Below, in pieces: positions 6,330 to 7,032 of a DNA stretch of 7,032 nt. Origin of the DNA: Cyclobacteriaceae bacterium (GTDB taxonomy: Bacteria > Bacteroidota > Bacteroidia > Cytophagales > Cyclobacteriaceae); assembly GCA_029861825.1 (NCBI GenBank), contig JAOTYN010000222.1, forward strand, positions 1-7,032. Direction: 5' to 3'. The notes under the pieces are model-generated. The model ran no database searches, was not told the origin of the DNA, and worked only from the letters and a program-made list of their open reading frames with translations. The first letter of the stretch is position 1, and each line of letters begins with the position of its first letter. A program made the translations under genes and the position numbers.

Positions 6330-7032
6330 GTTTCTATGTCGATCCGGACATCTCTAAAGCAGAGACCCTGCCGGCCTCCTTTTACCGTGATCCTCAGCTT
6401 TTTGATACCCTGAAGGAAAAGATCTTCATGCGGTCCTGGCAATGGATCGGCGATGAGTCCCTAGTACAGCTGGAACAGCATATCCATCCTTTTATCTTGC
6501 TGGATCAATACTTAACCGAACCCATGCTGCTGACCCGTACCGGCCCGGATGAGATCAAGTGCCTTTCCAATGTCTGTACCCACCGAGGCAACCTGGTGGC
6601 TCAACATGCCGGCAAATTCAAAAACTTGACATGTATGTACCACGGCCGCCGGTTTCAATTGGACGGTAAGTTTGAGCATATGCCAGAATTTAAAGAAACC
6701 CAGGATTTCCCCCGTGCTTGCGACGACTTGTACCAATTTCCCTTGGAGCAATGGGGACCCTTCTTATTTGTGGGCCTAAACCCGGAATTCGGTTTTGACT
6801 CGGTCATTAACAAAATGAAAGAGCGGGTGGACTTTTTGCCTTTGCATGAGTTCACTCATGACCCCGCACAATCTAAAGACTATTTAGTACATGCCCACTG
6901 GGCCCTGTACTGCGATAACTACCTGGAAGGATTTCATATTCCATTTGTACATGATGACTTGAACCAGCAACTGGATTACGGCAATTATACCACGGAGATT
7001 TACGATCATCTCAACTTGCAAATCGGCTATGC
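6320..7032 (+). CDS. Rieske non-heme iron oxygenase, alpha subunit, quaternary-amine/choline-monooxygenase-like (partial, C-terminus outside window)
   Basis: The frame is open from ATG 6320 to the right edge (237 full codons, no stop). Residues 86-108 contain the [2Fe-2S] Rieske motif Cys86-x-His88...Cys105-x2-His108 (CTHRG, CMYHG). Residues 199-211 (DNYLEGFHIPFVH) contain the start of the mononuclear iron site, His206 and His211. The third ligand, normally an Asp about 110 residues further on, is outside the window. The residue that bridges the two metal centres is Glu203, not the Asp of aromatic-ring dioxygenases. Glu here is known from the quaternary-amine group (CntA carnitine monooxygenase, choline monooxygenase). 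These enzymes use O2 and electrons from a separate reductase to hydroxylate a substrate, often a methylammonium group; none of the complete genes in this window encodes the reductase. The gene diverges from the transporter–hydrolase operon, so co-regulation is plausible. Substrate unknown. The start has no clear ribosome binding site. Confidence 0.92.
   Translation, partial: MEQSFYVDPDISKAETLPASFYRDPQLFDTLKEKIFMRSWQWIGDESLVQLEQHIHPFILLDQYLTEPMLLTRTGPDEIKCLSNVCTHRGNLVAQHAGKFKNLTCMYHGRRFQLDGKFEHMPEFKETQDFPRACDDLYQFPLEQWGPFLFVGLNPEFGFDSVINKMKERVDFLPLHEFTHDPAQSKDYLVHAHWALYCDNYLEGFHIPFVHDDLNQQLDYGNYTTEIYDHLNLQIGY

Noticed and set aside
6512..6855. Two minus-strand open frames opposite the Rieske gene
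   Set aside because: They are antisense to conserved Rieske cluster codons and show no domain features.
1..7032. tRNA, rRNA, CRISPR array, insertion sequence or prophage signals
   Set aside because: No cloverleaf-like stretch, regularly spaced repeats, transposase or integrase motifs were seen on either strand; almost all bases are in metabolic, transport or signalling genes.

Overview
The window looks like chromosomal DNA of a Bacteroidota bacterium (Cytophagia/Flavobacteriia/Saprospiria type). Three things suggest this. The cyclase–TolB-like–TPR fusion protein is a style common in that phylum. Strong Shine-Dalgarno sequences are missing in front of the starts. A sequence close to the Bacteroidota promoter pattern (TTTG, 19 bases, TAnnTTTG-like) lies in the one divergent intergenic gap. 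This placement is an inference from sequence style, not from a search.

Layout: four genes run leftward on the minus strand and one diverges rightward. Reading leftward from about 6255, they are an AdiC-like amino-acid/polyamine (APC) transporter (6255-4945), a DDAH/arginine-deiminase-fold hydrolase that overlaps it by ATGA (4948-4070), a sodium/solute symporter with an SGLT-like sugar site 45 bp further on (4024-2381), and after a 126-bp gap a large membrane protein (2254 to beyond base 1). That last protein has an N-terminal class III nucleotide cyclase, three membrane segments, a TolB-like domain and TPR-like repeats; it is open at the left edge. On the plus strand, a Rieske non-heme iron oxygenase starts at 6320 and runs off the right edge.

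How the genes may work together: the transporter and hydrolase are almost certainly co-translated and fit import of a guanidino amino acid, hydrolysis of its guanidine carbon, and perhaps exchange for the product. The diverging Rieske enzyme has the Glu-x2-His-x4-His iron site seen in quaternary-amine oxygenases such as CntA and choline monooxygenase. The three together could form a small catabolic module for a methylated or guanidino nitrogen compound; this is inference. The symporter may be in the same transcript. The cyclase probably starts a separate signalling function.

The window holds no RNA genes, CRISPR array, insertion sequence or integrase. No stretch longer than 300 bases lacks a gene.
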